From Candidatus Poseidoniaceae archaeon (GTDB lineage: Archaea; Thermoplasmatota; Poseidoniia; Poseidoniales; Poseidoniaceae), in assembly GCA_028356125.1 (NCBI GenBank), contig JAOMTZ010000001.1:1-64000 (forward strand): DNA of 64,000 nt, read 5' to 3'. The notes under the pieces were generated by a model, which did no database searches, was not told where the DNA came from, and worked only from the letters and a program-made list of their open reading frames with translations. Of this stretch, positions 1-7,808 are shown piece after piece (the stretch's first letter is position 1; each line of letters starts with the position of its first letter). Both the position numbers and the translations under genes were made by a program.

Positions 1-2
1 CC

Positions 3-346
3 GCTTCAGCTGCTAGAGCGGGCCCTTCTGGAATGGTAGGTGGTAGACCAGCGGTATTTTCTAGTATTTTTGCTTCACCTTCAGCTAATTCAACCAATGG
101 AAAACACTTGGTATGGGAGAATTAGAAATTGATACGATTCCCCCTACACTGGTTACTGTCAAAGATTCTAACAGTTGCGAGAAGAACCCGCATTTAGGGT
201 CGATTTTGTGCCACATGGACGAAGGTGTTTTGGAAGGTATCCTGATTGAAAGGCATGGCTTCGACGCGACTGCATCTGAAAGACTGTGCACATCAAAGGG
301 ACAGGACCATTGTCTATTCGAAATATCAATACCGTTGCCAGAATAA
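3..346 (+). CDS. V4R-domain protein, 3' part, probable frameshift
   Basis: The frame ending at 346 encodes a V4R (4-vinyl reductase / hydrocarbon-binding) domain. It shows the usual order of a beta strand with VKDS, a Cys before the DEGVLEGIL segment, and a C-terminal ERLCTSKG...CLFEI motif with two spaced Cys. V4R domains bind small hydrophobic ligands or metals and often sit in regulators. In that frame the sequence is open only from base 89, where it reads FNQWKTLGMGELEID, an amphipathic lead-in typical of the domain. The preceding residues (ARAGPSGMVGG...) lie in another frame that stops at 123-125. A one-base loss near 88-95 would join the two. The 5' end is outside the window. The alternative is a short separate gene starting at ATG 113. 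The domain call is fairly firm, the frameshift is inference. Confidence 0.55.
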
Positions 347-360
347 GCACACAGATTGAT

Positions 361-765
361 ATGAGTCCACCATGTGGAGTGTACATGGACTGCAATACTT
401 GTGATACAGCCCCGGCCGTAGTGATCAATAAGCCAGATGTAGTTGATGTCGATTTGACAATAACTGAAAAGGCAAAGGAAATGCTATCATCTGCATTTGG
501 AGACGACATGTCTCATTCGCTCCTCGTTGGAGTATTATCAGGTGGATGTTCAGGCTACATGTACGACTTACAAATTGTCGAATCGACAGATCAAGATTGT
601 CAAGTTGTAGAAATTGATGGTTTTAAGGTTCTAGTTCCTAATGCAACATCTCACCTCTTAGATGGCATTGAAATCGACTATATTGATCGCCTTATGGGTG
701 GCGGATTCAAAATAAACAATCCTAATGCTTCAAGTTCTTGTGGCTGCGGCGAATCATTCTCCTGA
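361..765 (+). CDS. A-type iron-sulfur carrier (IscA/ErpA/HesB family)
   Basis: About 134 aa if started at ATG 361. The GTG at 286 in the ORF track would overlap the upstream V4R gene. Family hallmarks are the LTITEKAKEML start of the domain, the first ligand Cys in SGGCSGYMYDL, and the paired C-terminal cysteines in SSSCGCG. These three Cys hold the transferred Fe-S cluster on the carrier dimer. The protein acts in the cytoplasm, delivering clusters to apo-enzymes. An extra N-terminal stretch with three Cys (MSPPCGVYMDCNTC) precedes the domain and is not part of the minimal family, so it may add a metal site. It sits 11 bp ahead of a YgfZ-like gene, a sensible partner because YgfZ-type proteins assist maturation of certain Fe-S enzymes. 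Confident in family, unsure of start. Confidence 0.88.
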   Translation: MSPPCGVYMDCNTCDTAPAVVINKPDVVDVDLTITEKAKEMLSSAFGDDMSHSLLVGVLSGGCSGYMYDLQIVESTDQDCQVVEIDGFKVLVPNATSHLLDGIEIDYIDRLMGGGFKINNPNASSSCGCGESFS

Positions 766-776
766 GTGTTGATTAA

Positions 777-1436
777 ATGGGTGTCGTCAAACTCGACGCT
801 TACGTGTTGATAATACGTGGCACAGACGCCCTTAAGTTGATTGACGGACTATCTACGAACAAGGTTGAATCATCTTGCTCTACCGTATTTACTACAAATG
901 CTGCCAAAGTAATCGACATGGCTAGTGTAATTGTAATGGATGATTTCATTGCATTGGTTGGACATAACCCGTACAAAGAGAATCTGTTGGCACATATCTC
1001 TCAAAAAATACTCAACCAAGACATTACAATCGGCGATGCTACTGCATCGAATAATGTATATTTGTCAACAACAGAAATATCCCCTCCAAGTGGTGTAACG
1101 ATATCTCATACATTCAGAGGGTGGCTAATGGTAGCACCAACTAGTGTTGAGATTACATCAAATATGAGTCAGAGTGAATTCGATGATTATAGAGTGGAAA
1201 ATATGATCCCAATGCAAGGTTTCGAGATAACTCCGAAAAATCATCCTCTTGCATGTGGGCTTGGGCACTTGGTCCATGAATCAAAAGGATGCTACCTTGG
1301 GCAAGAAGTACTCGCAAGAATGCGAAGCCGTGGAAAGCAGGGCAAAGAGTTGGTTAGATTACCAAACCCAGTAGAAAATGCTACAACTGTCGGTAAAAAG
1401 AACTCATTAGTAATTCAAAGGGTCAGAAACAATTGA
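777..1436 (+). CDS. YgfZ/GcvT-like folate-binding Fe-S maturation protein
   Basis: 219 aa, shorter than bacterial YgfZ (about 325 aa) but carrying its diagnostic motif KGCYLGQE at residues 170-177, with the reactive Cys. The motif is followed by the basic RMRSRGKQGK stretch. The N-terminal half has the aminomethyltransferase-like fold pattern (GTDALKLIDGLSTNKV). The family binds tetrahydrofolate and helps maintain or assemble Fe-S clusters in enzymes such as MiaB and succinate dehydrogenase. The C-terminal beta-barrel is abbreviated. Position directly after an IscA-type carrier supports an Fe-S role and suggests co-transcription. Two small hairpins lie just downstream. Confidence 0.85.
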   Translation: MGVVKLDAYVLIIRGTDALKLIDGLSTNKVESSCSTVFTTNAAKVIDMASVIVMDDFIALVGHNPYKENLLAHISQKILNQDITIGDATASNNVYLSTTEISPPSGVTISHTFRGWLMVAPTSVEITSNMSQSEFDDYRVENMIPMQGFEITPKNHPLACGLGHLVHESKGCYLGQEVLARMRSRGKQGKELVRLPNPVENATTVGKKNSLVIQRVRNN

Positions 1437-1453
1437 CTGGTGTTCAATACTCA

Positions 1454-1494
1454 GGAAATACTCATTTCCAACAATAACATTAGCAGAATGCTAA
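1454..1494. other. Two adjacent short hairpins downstream of ygfZ-like gene
   Basis: GGAAAT-ACTC-ATTTCC (1454-1469) and TTAGCA-GAA-TGCTAA (1480-1494) are two perfect 6-bp stems in the 82-bp gap between the YgfZ-like gene and the ion channel. They could be a 3' processing or termination structure, or an operator. No T-tract follows, so a bacterial-type terminator is not supported. Confidence 0.35.
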
Positions 1495-1518
1495 AAGTGA
1501 ATAGTTGATGGAATCGGT

Positions 1519-2349
1519 ATGGCAAGTGGGGTAGCAAAGCGAAACGATTCAGGCTCATCCAAGATGCAAGCCCGGATTCATGAAATCATTTTTGAGGCAG
1601 ACACTCCTACTGGGAAATTTTTCGACGTAGCATTGCTGGTTTCAATTGTAGCATCCGTACTAACTGTATCGCTCGAAAGTGTTGATGCTATAGATTCTAA
1701 GTACCATTCACAACTAGTATTCATAGAATGGTTTTTTACAATATTATTCACTATTGAATACTTTTTACGATTATATTCAACCCGTGAATCACTGAAATAT
1801 TCAACATCATTCTTCGGGATAGTTGACCTTTTAGCAATACTCCCTACGTACCTAAGTTTGGCTTATGCTGGTGCACAAAGTCTGCTTGTAATTAGGGCGC
1901 TGCGTCTTTTACGAGTATTCAGAGTATTCAAATTATCAAGATATCTAGGTGAGGCAAATGTATTGAGTCAAGCAATGATTCAATCAAAAGATCGTATCAT
2001 AGTGTTCCTGTCAACAATTACTATCCTGAGCTTCATCACAGGAGCAGGAATGTACTTAGTTGAAGGCCCTAAGAATGGTTTTACATCAATTCCACAAAGT
2101 GTTTACTGGGCAATTACAACTCTAACTAGCACTGGTTACGGAGACACTGTTCCCCTTACACCAATAGGTAAAATGCTGGCCATACTGATCATGGTGATGG
2201 GTTATAGTTTGATTATTGTGCCAACAGGAATTATATCAAATGAATTAATCAAAATTGGAGACATAAGCACACAAGCCTGTCTTGCATGCTCTAAAGAAGG
2301 TCATGACTACAACGCAAAGCACTGCAAATGGTGTGGAGAGATGTTGTAG
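1519..2349 (+). CDS. Voltage-gated K+ channel (Kv type) with C-terminal zinc ribbon
   Basis: 276 aa, six-transmembrane channel subunit. S1-S3 hydrophobic segments cover about residues 36-115. The S4 voltage sensor is at 124-141 with Arg at every third position (IRALRLLRVFRVFKL). The pore helix and K+ selectivity filter TSTGYGD are at 203-209, followed by S6. It would assemble as a tetramer in the cytoplasmic membrane. The last 25 residues form a small CxxC...CxxC zinc-ribbon-like tail (Cys 254, 257, 269, 272), which is unusual for a Kv channel and may be a cytoplasmic assembly or sensing module. Start ATG follows a GATGG-rich leader. No partner gene is obvious nearby. Confidence 0.9.
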   Translation: MASGVAKRNDSGSSKMQARIHEIIFEADTPTGKFFDVALLVSIVASVLTVSLESVDAIDSKYHSQLVFIEWFFTILFTIEYFLRLYSTRESLKYSTSFFGIVDLLAILPTYLSLAYAGAQSLLVIRALRLLRVFRVFKLSRYLGEANVLSQAMIQSKDRIIVFLSTITILSFITGAGMYLVEGPKNGFTSIPQSVYWAITTLTSTGYGDTVPLTPIGKMLAILIMVMGYSLIIVPTGIISNELIKIGDISTQACLACSKEGHDYNAKHCKWCGEML

Positions 2350-2394
2350 AATCACTCCAAACCTACAATAAGGGATTTCTTTCCCCACAGAGAT

Positions 2395-3060
2395 ATGAAC
2401 AGATTGTTGTATTTCCCAGTTCCAGGACGCGGAGAAGCTAGTAGAGTTGCGCTATCCTTGTCGGAACTGGAATGGGAAGATGTTGAAGTTAATGGAGAAG
2501 TTTTCAATCAGATGCGTAATGATGGAGATTTACCTTGGGATATGTTACCTGTATTACAAACTCCTCACGGAACTTTGGCAGAATCTTCTGCTATCCTGAG
2601 GTATGTAGGTGGCTTTGCCGGGTTAATCCCCACCGACTCATATCAAGCAGCCAAGGCTGACGAATTCATGGACGGGATGGGCCCTCTAGCAAGAGCGTTG
2701 GATACTACATTCGGAATTTCAGATTTTGATGAAAGAGTGGCCAAACGTAAAGCTATTTTCGAAGTAGGTGGGCAAGGAGCTAAGAATCTTCAATTCCTTG
2801 AAGAAAAAGTTGGCAGTTCGGTTTCTGGCTGGGCCGCAGATACAAAGGAAATGAGCATTGCAGATCTGAAATTATTCACGGAACTCTTCGCATTGTTTTC
2901 AGGTAATTATGACGGAATAGAGAAATCAGTAATAGTAAGATATCCAAAACTTCTATCCTACCACAATAAAGTTTCAAATGAACCAAGAATTCTAGAACAT
3001 TACCGAGGAATTACGGAAGAAGATATTCGTTGGACATTCTTACCTGGTGCTTTCGATTAA
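2395..3060 (+). CDS. Glutathione S-transferase family protein
   Basis: 221 aa, the canonical length of a cytosolic GST. The N-terminal thioredoxin-like domain resembles the sigma/mu/alpha-type pattern: Tyr6 in LLYFPVPGRGEASR, the cis-Pro loop in MLPVLQTPHG, and the ESSAILRY glutathione-binding segment. An all-helical C-terminal domain follows. Most archaea lack glutathione, so the thiol cofactor is uncertain; it may use another thiol or have been acquired from bacteria or eukaryotes. No RBS stronger than the purine run before ATG is visible. Family assignment is firm, substrate unknown. Confidence 0.88.
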   Translation: MNRLLYFPVPGRGEASRVALSLSELEWEDVEVNGEVFNQMRNDGDLPWDMLPVLQTPHGTLAESSAILRYVGGFAGLIPTDSYQAAKADEFMDGMGPLARALDTTFGISDFDERVAKRKAIFEVGGQGAKNLQFLEEKVGSSVSGWAADTKEMSIADLKLFTELFALFSGNYDGIEKSVIVRYPKLLSYHNKVSNEPRILEHYRGITEEDIRWTFLPGAFD

Positions 3061-3446
3061 TACGAATTATTCATAGGGTGGCTGTCTAATTTCAACTCAT
3101 TATTTGTTGACTACGGTCGCAAAGGATTGTTAGTGGGCATTATTGCTGCAGCAAGTGAAATTGCTTAGAAATCTACATTGCATGATGCAGTTTTAATTCC
3201 TCTACCCTTAATCAGCATTATTTCCATAGTCTGGTTGTATAAAGACAAAAAGATGTTGAACAAGTTGTCAATAATGCAGAAGGGGTAATGTGGGTTTAAT
3301 ACGTCCTATTATTTTTCATAATACTGCCATTATTACTAATGAGGTTGGAGTTTCAAGCTGTAATATCGATCGTAATAATTGCTACGACTTCAGCATATAT
3401 TTTGGCGACTTACCTTGCTAAAATTCAGAGTGAGATACAATCTTAG
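3061..3446 (+). other. Gene-poor stretch with membrane-protein-like ORF remnants
   Basis: This is the only sizeable gap between the GST and DUF2892 genes. In frame with the GST, two open runs are separated by TAG: one ends ...GLLVGIIAAASEIA, and the next contains LIPLPLISIISIVWLYKDKK before a TAA. A third run in another frame (3300-3446) reads as a hydrophobic segment, and from ATG 3339 it would be a 35-aa single-TM peptide (MRLEFQAVISIVIIATTS...). None has a convincing start and RBS. Most likely a decayed small membrane-protein gene; a microprotein at 3339-3446 is the alternative. Confidence 0.3.
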
Positions 3447-3691
3447 TCTTTATTCTCTGAAATCGGACATGTGTTAATTCCAAACGCACGATAAATCATA
3501 CAGGTTCCAGATATTGCATTAAACAATAATACTCCAGCGACTACCAAACCAATATTTGCAATTGAAGCATTAACACTAGAAGGAACGGCGAAATAAAAAC
3601 CAATCAAAATAACCGCAATCACTGCACGAATTATCCTGTCTTTGTCGCTCTCGTTTTTTGGTAATAACTTCAAACCCGAATCTTCTTCCAT
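3443..3691 (-). CDS. DUF2892 family small membrane protein
   Basis: 82 aa. The pattern DRIIRAVIAVILIG, a second hydrophobic helix (IGLVVAGVLLFNAISG), and the C-terminal TCMIYRAFGINTCP with two Cys match the DUF2892 / YgaP-type transmembrane domain. In bacteria this domain is often fused to rhodanese or occurs beside sulfur and redox genes. Its function is unknown. It lies on the same strand just downstream of malate dehydrogenase (37-bp gap), so the two are probably co-transcribed. Its stop overlaps the remnant frame from the left. Confidence 0.8.
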   Translation of the reverse strand: MEEDSGLKLLPKNESDKDRIIRAVIAVILIGFYFAVPSSVNASIANIGLVVAGVLLFNAISGTCMIYRAFGINTCPISENKD

Positions 3692-3699
3692 GCTTGGGC

Positions 3700-3715
3700 T
3701 AATCGACGCCGATTA
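3700..3715. other. Hairpin between mdh and DUF2892 gene
   Basis: TAATCG-ACGC-CGATTA is a perfect 6-bp stem with a 4-base loop in the 37-bp space separating the two minus-strand genes. The half-site TTAATCG recurs about 12 bp away on the minus strand. It may be an mRNA processing structure or a regulator site; no more can be said from sequence. Confidence 0.35.
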
Positions 3716-3728
3716 ATGTTTTATTCGA

Positions 3729-4667
3729 TTAATATCCCAATATATCTTTCAGTTGCCCTTTGTAAAAGTTAGCCGACCCTTGAAGAGATTCTAGTTCAGC
3801 ATCTGAAAGATCCAATTCAAAAATAGTCTCGACGCCATTCGCTCCAATAATACACGGTACACCAATGTAAACATCTTCAAGACCATACTGTCCTGTTAGA
3901 TGACATGATGCAGGGATTACTCTCCGACGGTCATTCAGTACTGCTTCAGCCATTATTGCAGCAGCCGAACCTGGAGCATAGAATGCTGAACCTCTCTCTA
4001 ATAACTTGACAATTTCGCCACCGCCACCAGCAGTTCGAGCGCTGATCGCTTCAATACGTTCATCGGACATTAGTTGAGTTATTGGTATTCCACCTACTGT
4101 TGTGTAGCGAGGTAGAGGGACCATAGTATCCCCATGTCCACCGAGAACCATTGGTGAAACGTCTTCTTCAGCACAATTCAATTCGAGAGCGATAAAATGA
4201 GCCATACGAGCACTATCTAGTACACCTGCCTGACCAATTACTCTGTTAGTTGGGAAACCAGTGACTTTCTGCATGTGGTATGTCATCAAATCTAATGGGT
4301 TGGTAACCATTATGATTGTAGCATCAGGAGCGTGGCCTTTGATTCCAGTTCCAACTTGCTGAACAATTTCAGCATTTTTACCAATAAGGTCTTCTCGAGT
4401 CATACCTGGTTTGCGTGGGAACCCACTGGTTACTACGATGACATCGCTACCTGCAATGTCTGCATAATCGGCAGTACCAGTAATTGTTCCATTATAATTG
4501 AGTACATTGCTATTCTGACTCATGTCTAGAGCCTTACCTTTAGCAAAGCCTTCGAATATGTCTAATAGTACAATATCTGCAATTTTCATTTGTGCTAGTA
4601 CGAATGCACAAGTTGCTCCTACATTTCCGGCTCCAATAACTGCTATTTTTCTACGCCCGGTTGCCAT
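3729..4667 (-). CDS. mdh: Malate dehydrogenase (LDH-like family)
   Basis: 312 aa from ATG 4667, which begins MATGRRKIAV directly at the Rossmann strand; the longer ORF start adds 24 unrelated residues. Seen: GAGNVG nucleotide loop, GFPRKPGMTRE substrate loop (the Arg pair and Met-Thr-Arg distinguish malate from lactate dehydrogenases), TNPLD, and the catalytic His in GGHGDTM. It catalyses NAD(P)-dependent malate/oxaloacetate interconversion in the cytoplasm. It is transcribed divergently from the transhydrogenase operon across a 159-bp region, consistent with shared control of redox metabolism. Confidence 0.93.
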   Translation of the reverse strand: MATGRRKIAVIGAGNVGATCAFVLAQMKIADIVLLDIFEGFAKGKALDMSQNSNVLNYNGTITGTADYADIAGSDVIVVTSGFPRKPGMTREDLIGKNAEIVQQVGTGIKGHAPDATIIMVTNPLDLMTYHMQKVTGFPTNRVIGQAGVLDSARMAHFIALELNCAEEDVSPMVLGGHGDTMVPLPRYTTVGGIPITQLMSDERIEAISARTAGGGGEIVKLLERGSAFYAPGSAAAIMAEAVLNDRRRVIPASCHLTGQYGLEDVYIGVPCIIGANGVETIFELDLSDAELESLQGSANFYKGQLKDILGY

Positions 4668-4727
4668 TGATAACACTCCGATATGACACCCCAGACAAAC
4701 TACCTCCATAAGCATAGGCGGTGTTAT

Positions 4728-4748
4728 TTCGAACACCAAATATTCGAA
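4728..4748. promoter_or_regulatory. Paired TTCGAA sites in the mdh/pnt divergent region
   Basis: Two copies of the palindrome TTCGAA (4728-4733 and 4743-4748) start 15 bp apart, embedded in similar flanks (TATTTCGAA / TATTCGAA). They lie in the 159-bp region between the divergent malate dehydrogenase and transhydrogenase starts. Spacing and placement suit a dimeric regulator serving both genes, but this is inference from repetition alone. Confidence 0.3.
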
Positions 4749-4826
4749 TGATGACCGAGTCGTTCAAGAACCGGATATCATTGGGGGCAAATATCGAGTG
4801 TGCTTTTGCATATGCGAGGTGGAATC

Positions 4827-5990
4827 ATGAAAATCGGAGTCCCTATGGAACCTGAAGGCGAAACGAGAGTTGCAATCGTACCAGGTAGCATGAAGAAATT
4901 GCTGAAATTCGGATTTGAAGTTGTTGTCGAAAAGGGTGCAGGAAAGGCTGCTAATTATTCAGATAGTGAATACACTGACGCTGGCGCTACACTCGGAGAC
5001 AATGCTGAAGTTTTGGCATGCCCAATCATAATATCAATTCGAATGCCAGATGCAAGTAAACTGACCAAGGGCCAGATTGTTGCATGTGTCGCTGATCCTT
5101 TCCGTCACCCTGAGAAAGTTCAATCATGCATTGACGGTGGAATCACCCTTCTTAGCATGGACATGATACCAAGAAGACTTTCACGTGCTCAATCTATGGA
5201 TGTAAATTCTAGTCAAGACAACCTTGCAGGATACAAGGCTGTATTGTTAGGGGCATCTCAAGTACCTCGTGGAATCCCAATGATGACCACATCTGCTGGT
5301 ACAGTAAGACCTGCTAAAGTAGTCATAATGGGCTCTGGAGTTGCTGGATTGCAAGCTATTGCAACAGCGAAGAGAATTGGAGCAGTTGTTTATGCATCGG
5401 ATGTCCGAAAGTCTGCAGCAGAACAAATAGAATCAGTTGGTGGAAGATTCATCGAAGTTGATGGAATGGATGATTTCGAAGATGAAGCAGGATATGCAAA
5501 ACCATTGACCCCAGAATTTATTCAAAAGGTGAACGACACAGTATGTGAAGTTGCTAGCGATGCAGACATCATAGTTACAACAGCGAGAATATTTGGTAGG
5601 CCTGCACCTATCACAGTTCCAGCATCAGCAGTTGAAACTTTCAAATCAGGTGCTGTAGTTGTTGATATGAACGCTGATGTCGGTGGTAACTGTGAACTAA
5701 CCAAGGCTGGAGAAGTTCACACAACTGAAAACGGGGTGATAATAGTAGGGACATCGAACCTGCCAGGAACTCTTGCCAATACTGCTTCAATGCTCTACTC
5801 AAACAACCTCACTACTTTCATTACGAGTTTGGTTGACAAAGAAGATGGTTTCCAAATATCTGAAGATGATGATGTTCTAGTTGGAGCTCCTGAAGGCAAT
5901 GACTTCCACGTCCCAGGAATGGGAGGAGTACTGATTTGTAAGGATGGAGAAATGCATCCTAAGCAGACTCGACTAGGAGGTGTTCTCTGA
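4827..5990 (+). CDS. pntAA: NAD(P) transhydrogenase subunit alpha part 1 (NAD-binding domain I)
   Basis: 387 aa from ATG 4827, preceded by GAGGTGG at good spacing; the ORF track start is 27 bp upstream. The sequence starts with the family signature KIGVPMEPEGETRVAIVP. It contains the Rossmann loop GSGVAGLQAIATAKRIGA followed by the acidic strand end YASDVRKSA, as in PntA dI and alanine dehydrogenase relatives. It is the soluble NAD(H)-binding component of the proton-translocating transhydrogenase that makes NADPH at the expense of the proton gradient. The stop overlaps the next start by one base (TGATG), indicating translational coupling. Confidence 0.95.
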   Translation: MKIGVPMEPEGETRVAIVPGSMKKLLKFGFEVVVEKGAGKAANYSDSEYTDAGATLGDNAEVLACPIIISIRMPDASKLTKGQIVACVADPFRHPEKVQSCIDGGITLLSMDMIPRRLSRAQSMDVNSSQDNLAGYKAVLLGASQVPRGIPMMTTSAGTVRPAKVVIMGSGVAGLQAIATAKRIGAVVYASDVRKSAAEQIESVGGRFIEVDGMDDFEDEAGYAKPLTPEFIQKVNDTVCEVASDADIIVTTARIFGRPAPITVPASAVETFKSGAVVVDMNADVGGNCELTKAGEVHTTENGVIIVGTSNLPGTLANTASMLYSNNLTTFITSLVDKEDGFQISEDDDVLVGAPEGNDFHVPGMGGVLICKDGEMHPKQTRLGGVL

Positions 5991-6298
5991 TGACCCCTGA
6001 AATGTTAATTGGTTCAATTACTCTGTTTGTACTATCGATTTTCCTTGGTGTAGAATTAATCACTAAGGTTCCAGCAATGCTGCATACTCCATTGATGAGT
6101 GGCGCAAATGCAATCTCAGGAATCAGCGTAGTCGGCGCCCTACTAGGAGCAAATGTCGCATATGAATCTGGAGATACTGCAGTATCTGGAATACTAGCAT
6201 TTGTCGCATTAGTATTAGCAATGATCAACGTAGTTGGTGGCTTCGCAGTCACAAATCGAATGTTGAATATGATTGCTGGAAAGAAGAGAGGTGCTTGA
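5990..6298 (+). CDS. pntAB: NAD(P) transhydrogenase subunit alpha part 2 (membrane)
   Basis: 102 aa, three hydrophobic helices, the right size for the separate PntAB membrane subunit of three-gene transhydrogenases (as in Rhodospirillum). The segment SIFLGVELITKVPAMLHTPLMSG carries the conserved helix boundary and TPLMSGANAISGI motif. It forms part of the proton channel domain dII with PntB. One-base overlap with pntAA and a single-base gap to pntB. Confidence 0.95.
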   Translation: MTPEMLIGSITLFVLSIFLGVELITKVPAMLHTPLMSGANAISGISVVGALLGANVAYESGDTAVSGILAFVALVLAMINVVGGFAVTNRMLNMIAGKKRGA

Positions 6299-6299
6299 A

Positions 6300-7724
6300 A
6301 TGTCTACAGATTGGGTTGCTTTCGGATATTTATTATCTGCAATACTATTCGTATTTGGTCTCAAAAAATTAGGCCATCCTAGAACTGCACCTCGCGGTAA
6401 TCAGTACGGTATGATGGGTATGGCTGTAGCAGTAATTACCACTGTATTTGATATGCACTTTGATGGTGGAATCGTAGGTTGGACTATTATTGGAGGAGGT
6501 ATCCTTCTTGGTTCACTGATTGGATACATTATGGCAAAAAGAGTCGAGATGACTGGAATGCCAGAACTTGTGGCATTATTCAACGGGTTTGGCGGAGCAG
6601 CATCTGCATTGGTCGCACTATCTGAAACTTGGAAGTATCTCGAAAATTCAGATGCTATCCCTGATAATGAACTCAAACTAACAGTGACAATGGTTGCTGC
6701 AGGTTTGTCAGCACTAGTTGGATGGATGACACTAACCGGTTCATTGCTTGCCATGTTCAAATTAAAGGGTGGTGTCGAAGTATTTGGCAAGTGGATCAGA
6801 ACTCCAACTTGGGGCCCGACATGGCTGAACCCAATCAAAGGAATACTTTTCATATCGGTTTTAGCATTGATTTATCTTTCAACAGAAGACCCAACCAACA
6901 CTGACTACTTATGGGGAATAATAGCCATATCATGTGTATTAGGAATAATACTGGTTCTACCAATTGGTGGAGCAGACATGCCAGTGGTTGTCAGCCTTCT
7001 AAATTCACTATCGGGAATTGCTGCTGCATTCACTGGTTTCATTATAGGTAACAGTGTACTAATTGTTGCAGGAAGCCTAGTTGGTGCATCAGGACTCATT
7101 TTGACTGTAATCATGTGCAAGGCCATGAACAGACAATTGATTGACGTATTGTTCAAGTCATTCGGTGGTAGTGAAAAGCAAGAATTAACTAGAACCAAAG
7201 CAGGAAGTGACGCTGATGAAGTTGCAATGATGGCCGACGGTGCACAGAAGATTATCATCGTTCCAGGATATGGAATGGCTGTAAGTCAATGTCAACACCA
7301 AGTCAAGGAATTTGCTGACCTTATGGCAGAAAAGTTTGACACAGAAATCAAGTATGCAATCCACCCAGTTGCTGGAAGAATGCCAGGACACATGAACGTC
7401 TTACTAGCTGAAGCAAACGTACCTTACGAACAACTCATTGAAATGGATGAAATAAACTCTGAATTCTCAGAATGTGACATGGCTATCGTTATCGGCGCAA
7501 ATGACACATGCAATCCTGCGGCAAGAACCGGAGAGGGTCCATTGGCAGGAATGCCAATCATAGATGCAGACCAGGCTCGTACTGTCGTCATTATCAAGAG
7601 AAGTTTATCGGTTGGATATGCTGGTGTTGACAATGATTTGTTCTATGAAGATAAGACGATGATGTTGTTTGGCGATGGTAAAGCAATGATGACACAATTG
7701 AACAATGCAATCAAAGATCTTTGA
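6300..7724 (+). CDS. pntB: NAD(P) transhydrogenase subunit beta
   Basis: 474 aa from ATG 6300, with GAGGTG nearby; the ORF start is 27 bp earlier inside pntAB. The N-terminal two thirds is hydrophobic, the dII channel, including GHPRTAPRGNQYGMMGM. The C-terminal dIII NADP(H)-binding domain starts near residue 300, with VPGYGMAVSQCQH, HPVAGRMPGHMNVLLAEA, GANDTCNPAAR and NDLFYEDKTMMLFGDGK, all diagnostic. It completes the pump encoded by the two preceding genes. A GC-rich hairpin follows 22 bp after the stop. Confidence 0.96.
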   Translation: MSTDWVAFGYLLSAILFVFGLKKLGHPRTAPRGNQYGMMGMAVAVITTVFDMHFDGGIVGWTIIGGGILLGSLIGYIMAKRVEMTGMPELVALFNGFGGAASALVALSETWKYLENSDAIPDNELKLTVTMVAAGLSALVGWMTLTGSLLAMFKLKGGVEVFGKWIRTPTWGPTWLNPIKGILFISVLALIYLSTEDPTNTDYLWGIIAISCVLGIILVLPIGGADMPVVVSLLNSLSGIAAAFTGFIIGNSVLIVAGSLVGASGLILTVIMCKAMNRQLIDVLFKSFGGSEKQELTRTKAGSDADEVAMMADGAQKIIIVPGYGMAVSQCQHQVKEFADLMAEKFDTEIKYAIHPVAGRMPGHMNVLLAEANVPYEQLIEMDEINSEFSECDMAIVIGANDTCNPAARTGEGPLAGMPIIDADQARTVVIIKRSLSVGYAGVDNDLFYEDKTMMLFGDGKAMMTQLNNAIKDL

Positions 7725-7745
7725 GCATTCTTACAACATAGAATA

Positions 7746-7761
7746 CGCCCCTTTAGGGGCG
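7746..7761 (+). terminator. Stem-loop after pntB
   Basis: CGCCCC-TTTA-GGGGCG is a perfect 6-bp GC stem (7 bp if the loop is reduced) 22 bp after the pntB stop and 48 bp before the next start. It is the strongest hairpin in this part and is well placed to end or stabilise the pnt transcript. No T-run follows; archaeal termination usually needs T-tracts, so a processing role is possible. Confidence 0.45.
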
Positions 7762-7808
7762 ACAGAATGTGACAATGTTCAATAGGCAATCACAGGTGGC
7801 ATTAAACG

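Noticed and set aside
4668-4739. Upstream extension of malate dehydrogenase
   Set aside because: The 24 extra residues do not resemble the family and precede the Rossmann strand; ATG 4667 gives the standard length.
6401-6853. 150-aa minus ORF across pntB
   Set aside because: Shadow of the conserved transhydrogenase frame.
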